Assembly (NCBI RefSeq): GCF_000383915.1
Contig: NZ_KB912942.1
Coordinates: 8,202,470 to 8,266,469 of the forward strand
Source: Amycolatopsis benzoatilytica AK 16/65
GTDB taxonomy: Bacteria; Actinomycetota; Actinomycetes; Mycobacteriales; Pseudonocardiaceae
Length of the DNA stretch: 64,000 bases
Direction: 5' to 3'
The notes beneath the pieces were generated by a model. It saw only the letters and a list, made by a program, of their open reading frames with translations, did not search any database and was not told the DNA's origin. Positions within the stretch are counted from its first letter, which is position 1, and every line of letters starts with the position of its first letter. The position numbers and the translations under genes were made by a program. Shown piece after piece: positions 63,332 through 64,000 of the stretch.

Positions 63332-64000
63332 TCAGCGGCGCGGCTCCCAGCGGAACAGCCGGGCGGCCATCGCGATGCTCAGCACCAGCCAGGCCGCGAT
63401 CGGCCCGAACAGGACCAGCGAGTCGGTGAGCGAACCTCGGCCGTTCCACGCGTTCATTACGAGTTCAGTAGAAGCGCCACCCGGAAGCAGTCGTTTCAGC
63501 ACTGGAAGCTGGTCGGTACCGGTGATTCCGACCCAGCTCGCCACCGCCAGTACCGCGACCGTGATCGGCAGCGTGGTCACCTGGGCGTGCTCCGGCGAGT
63601 TGGTCAGGCCGGCCGTGGCGAGACCGAGCGCCAGCATCATCACCACCGTCGCGACGACCGCGACCACCAGCAGTACCGGGTTCTTCGGCGGGCCGGTGAC
63701 CGCGCCGAGCACGATCAGGATGATCGCCACCTGCGCCGCGGCGATCGCGGTGACTGGCAGCAGCAGACCGGCCAGGATGCCGCGGTCTCCGGCCGCGGTG
63801 GAGCGGAGCCGTTTGAGGAAGAGATTCTGCCGCCGCGCCGCGAGTGTGGTGACGGTGGTCGTGTACAGCCCGATCGCGGTGATGAAGAACAGGGTCAGCG
63901 CGGCGAGGTAGCCGAGACTGCCGATCTTGGCGAAGAGTTCGTGCTTGGCGACGAAGAACGCGCTGAAAGCGGCGGGCAGGAGCACCGAGGTGACCAGTAC
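63332..64000 (-). CDS. ABC-2 type transporter permease, C-terminal part (5' end outside window)
   Basis: The visible 222 residues continue beyond base 64000. They contain six hydrophobic segments (VLVTSVLLPAAFSAFFVAK, LGYLAALTLFFITAIGLYTT, GILAGLLLPVTAIAAAQVAI with ILIVLGAVTG, PVLLVVAVVATVVMMLALGL, LPITVAVLAVASWVGI, and LVLFGPIAAWLVLSIAMAAR). The loop TTTVTTLAARRQNLFLKRLR is typical of multidrug/lantibiotic ABC-2 permeases. An ATPase gene would be expected next to it outside the window. Confidence 0.85.
   Translation of the reverse strand, partial: VLVTSVLLPAAFSAFFVAKHELFAKIGSLGYLAALTLFFITAIGLYTTTVTTLAARRQNLFLKRLRSTAAGDRGILAGLLLPVTAIAAAQVAIILIVLGAVTGPPKNPVLLVVAVVATVVMMLALGLATAGLTNSPEHAQVTTLPITVAVLAVASWVGITGTDQLPVLKRLLPGGASTELVMNAWNGRGSLTDSLVLFGPIAAWLVLSIAMAARLFRWEPRR

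Overview
The window is high-GC actinobacterial chromosome, most likely from a Pseudonocardiaceae member such as Amycolatopsis. The main basis is gene order. tatD-rpfB-rsmA-ispE-pks16-like-pth-rplY-prs-glmU-TetR-mfd-mazG-lpqU-like-eno-ftsB-DUF501-ppx follows the Mycobacterium tuberculosis block Rv1008-Rv1026. F420-dependent enzymes, an RpfB, a DivIVA-domain protein and strong GC bias at third codon positions agree. No insertion sequence, prophage, CRISPR array, rRNA gene or secondary-metabolite cluster was seen.

Layout. Positions 1-12500 hold tatD (cut by the window edge), rpfB with a Crp-like site, rsmA, an orphan MetN-like ATPase behind a SAM riboswitch and a leader ORF, a membrane protein, ispE, an ABC-F protein, an acyl-AMP ligase, a DivIVA-domain protein, pth and rplY. 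Positions 12500-17200 are accessory: a lipoprotein, an NAD(P)-binding protein, a secreted lipase divergent from its probable TetR regulator, and an F420-type oxidoreductase. Positions 17400-24100 hold prs, glmU, a diguanylate cyclase, tRNA-Gln, a fatty-acid desaturase and a TetR. Positions 24100-31900 are accessory: NUDIX, a MarR/SDR pair, a two-component system with a PQQ-type dehydrogenase, a methyltransferase/DedA pair, an MmyB-type regulator divergent from an LLM oxidoreductase, and a gene remnant. Positions 31900-38600 return to the core with mfd, a SurA-like lipoprotein and mazG. Positions 38600-43500 hold a five-gene ECF sigma / zinc-finger membrane protein / ABC exporter operon and an F420 PPOX protein with a SoxR-like box. 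Positions 43500-47000 are the efeUOB iron-uptake operon with two DtxR/IdeR-like boxes. Positions 47100-56400 hold the LpqU-like protein, eno, ftsB, DUF501 and ppx, interrupted by a LysR gene and two SDRs. Positions 56500-62200 are a complete dipeptide/oligopeptide ABC operon. An aldo/keto reductase and a truncated ABC-2 permease close the window.

The most interesting element is the leader of the MetN-like gene. A compact SAM-I aptamer has a P1 helix that contains the Shine-Dalgarno of a 33-codon ORF with two Cys codons. The 3' part of that ORF is perfectly complementary over 9 nt to the Shine-Dalgarno of the MetN-like gene. The controlled protein has lost nearly all ABC-ATPase catalytic residues but keeps a NIL domain. 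This reads as a two-input (SAM plus translation) switch on a possible sulfur-sensing pseudo-ATPase.

Other signals are a family of five 54-55 bp palindromes at 3' ends of genes, an over-represented TCCA-N3-TGGA palindrome, an inverted pair of perfect DnaA boxes upstream of the DUF501 gene, and several divergent regulator/target pairs whose shared promoters carry clean operators.
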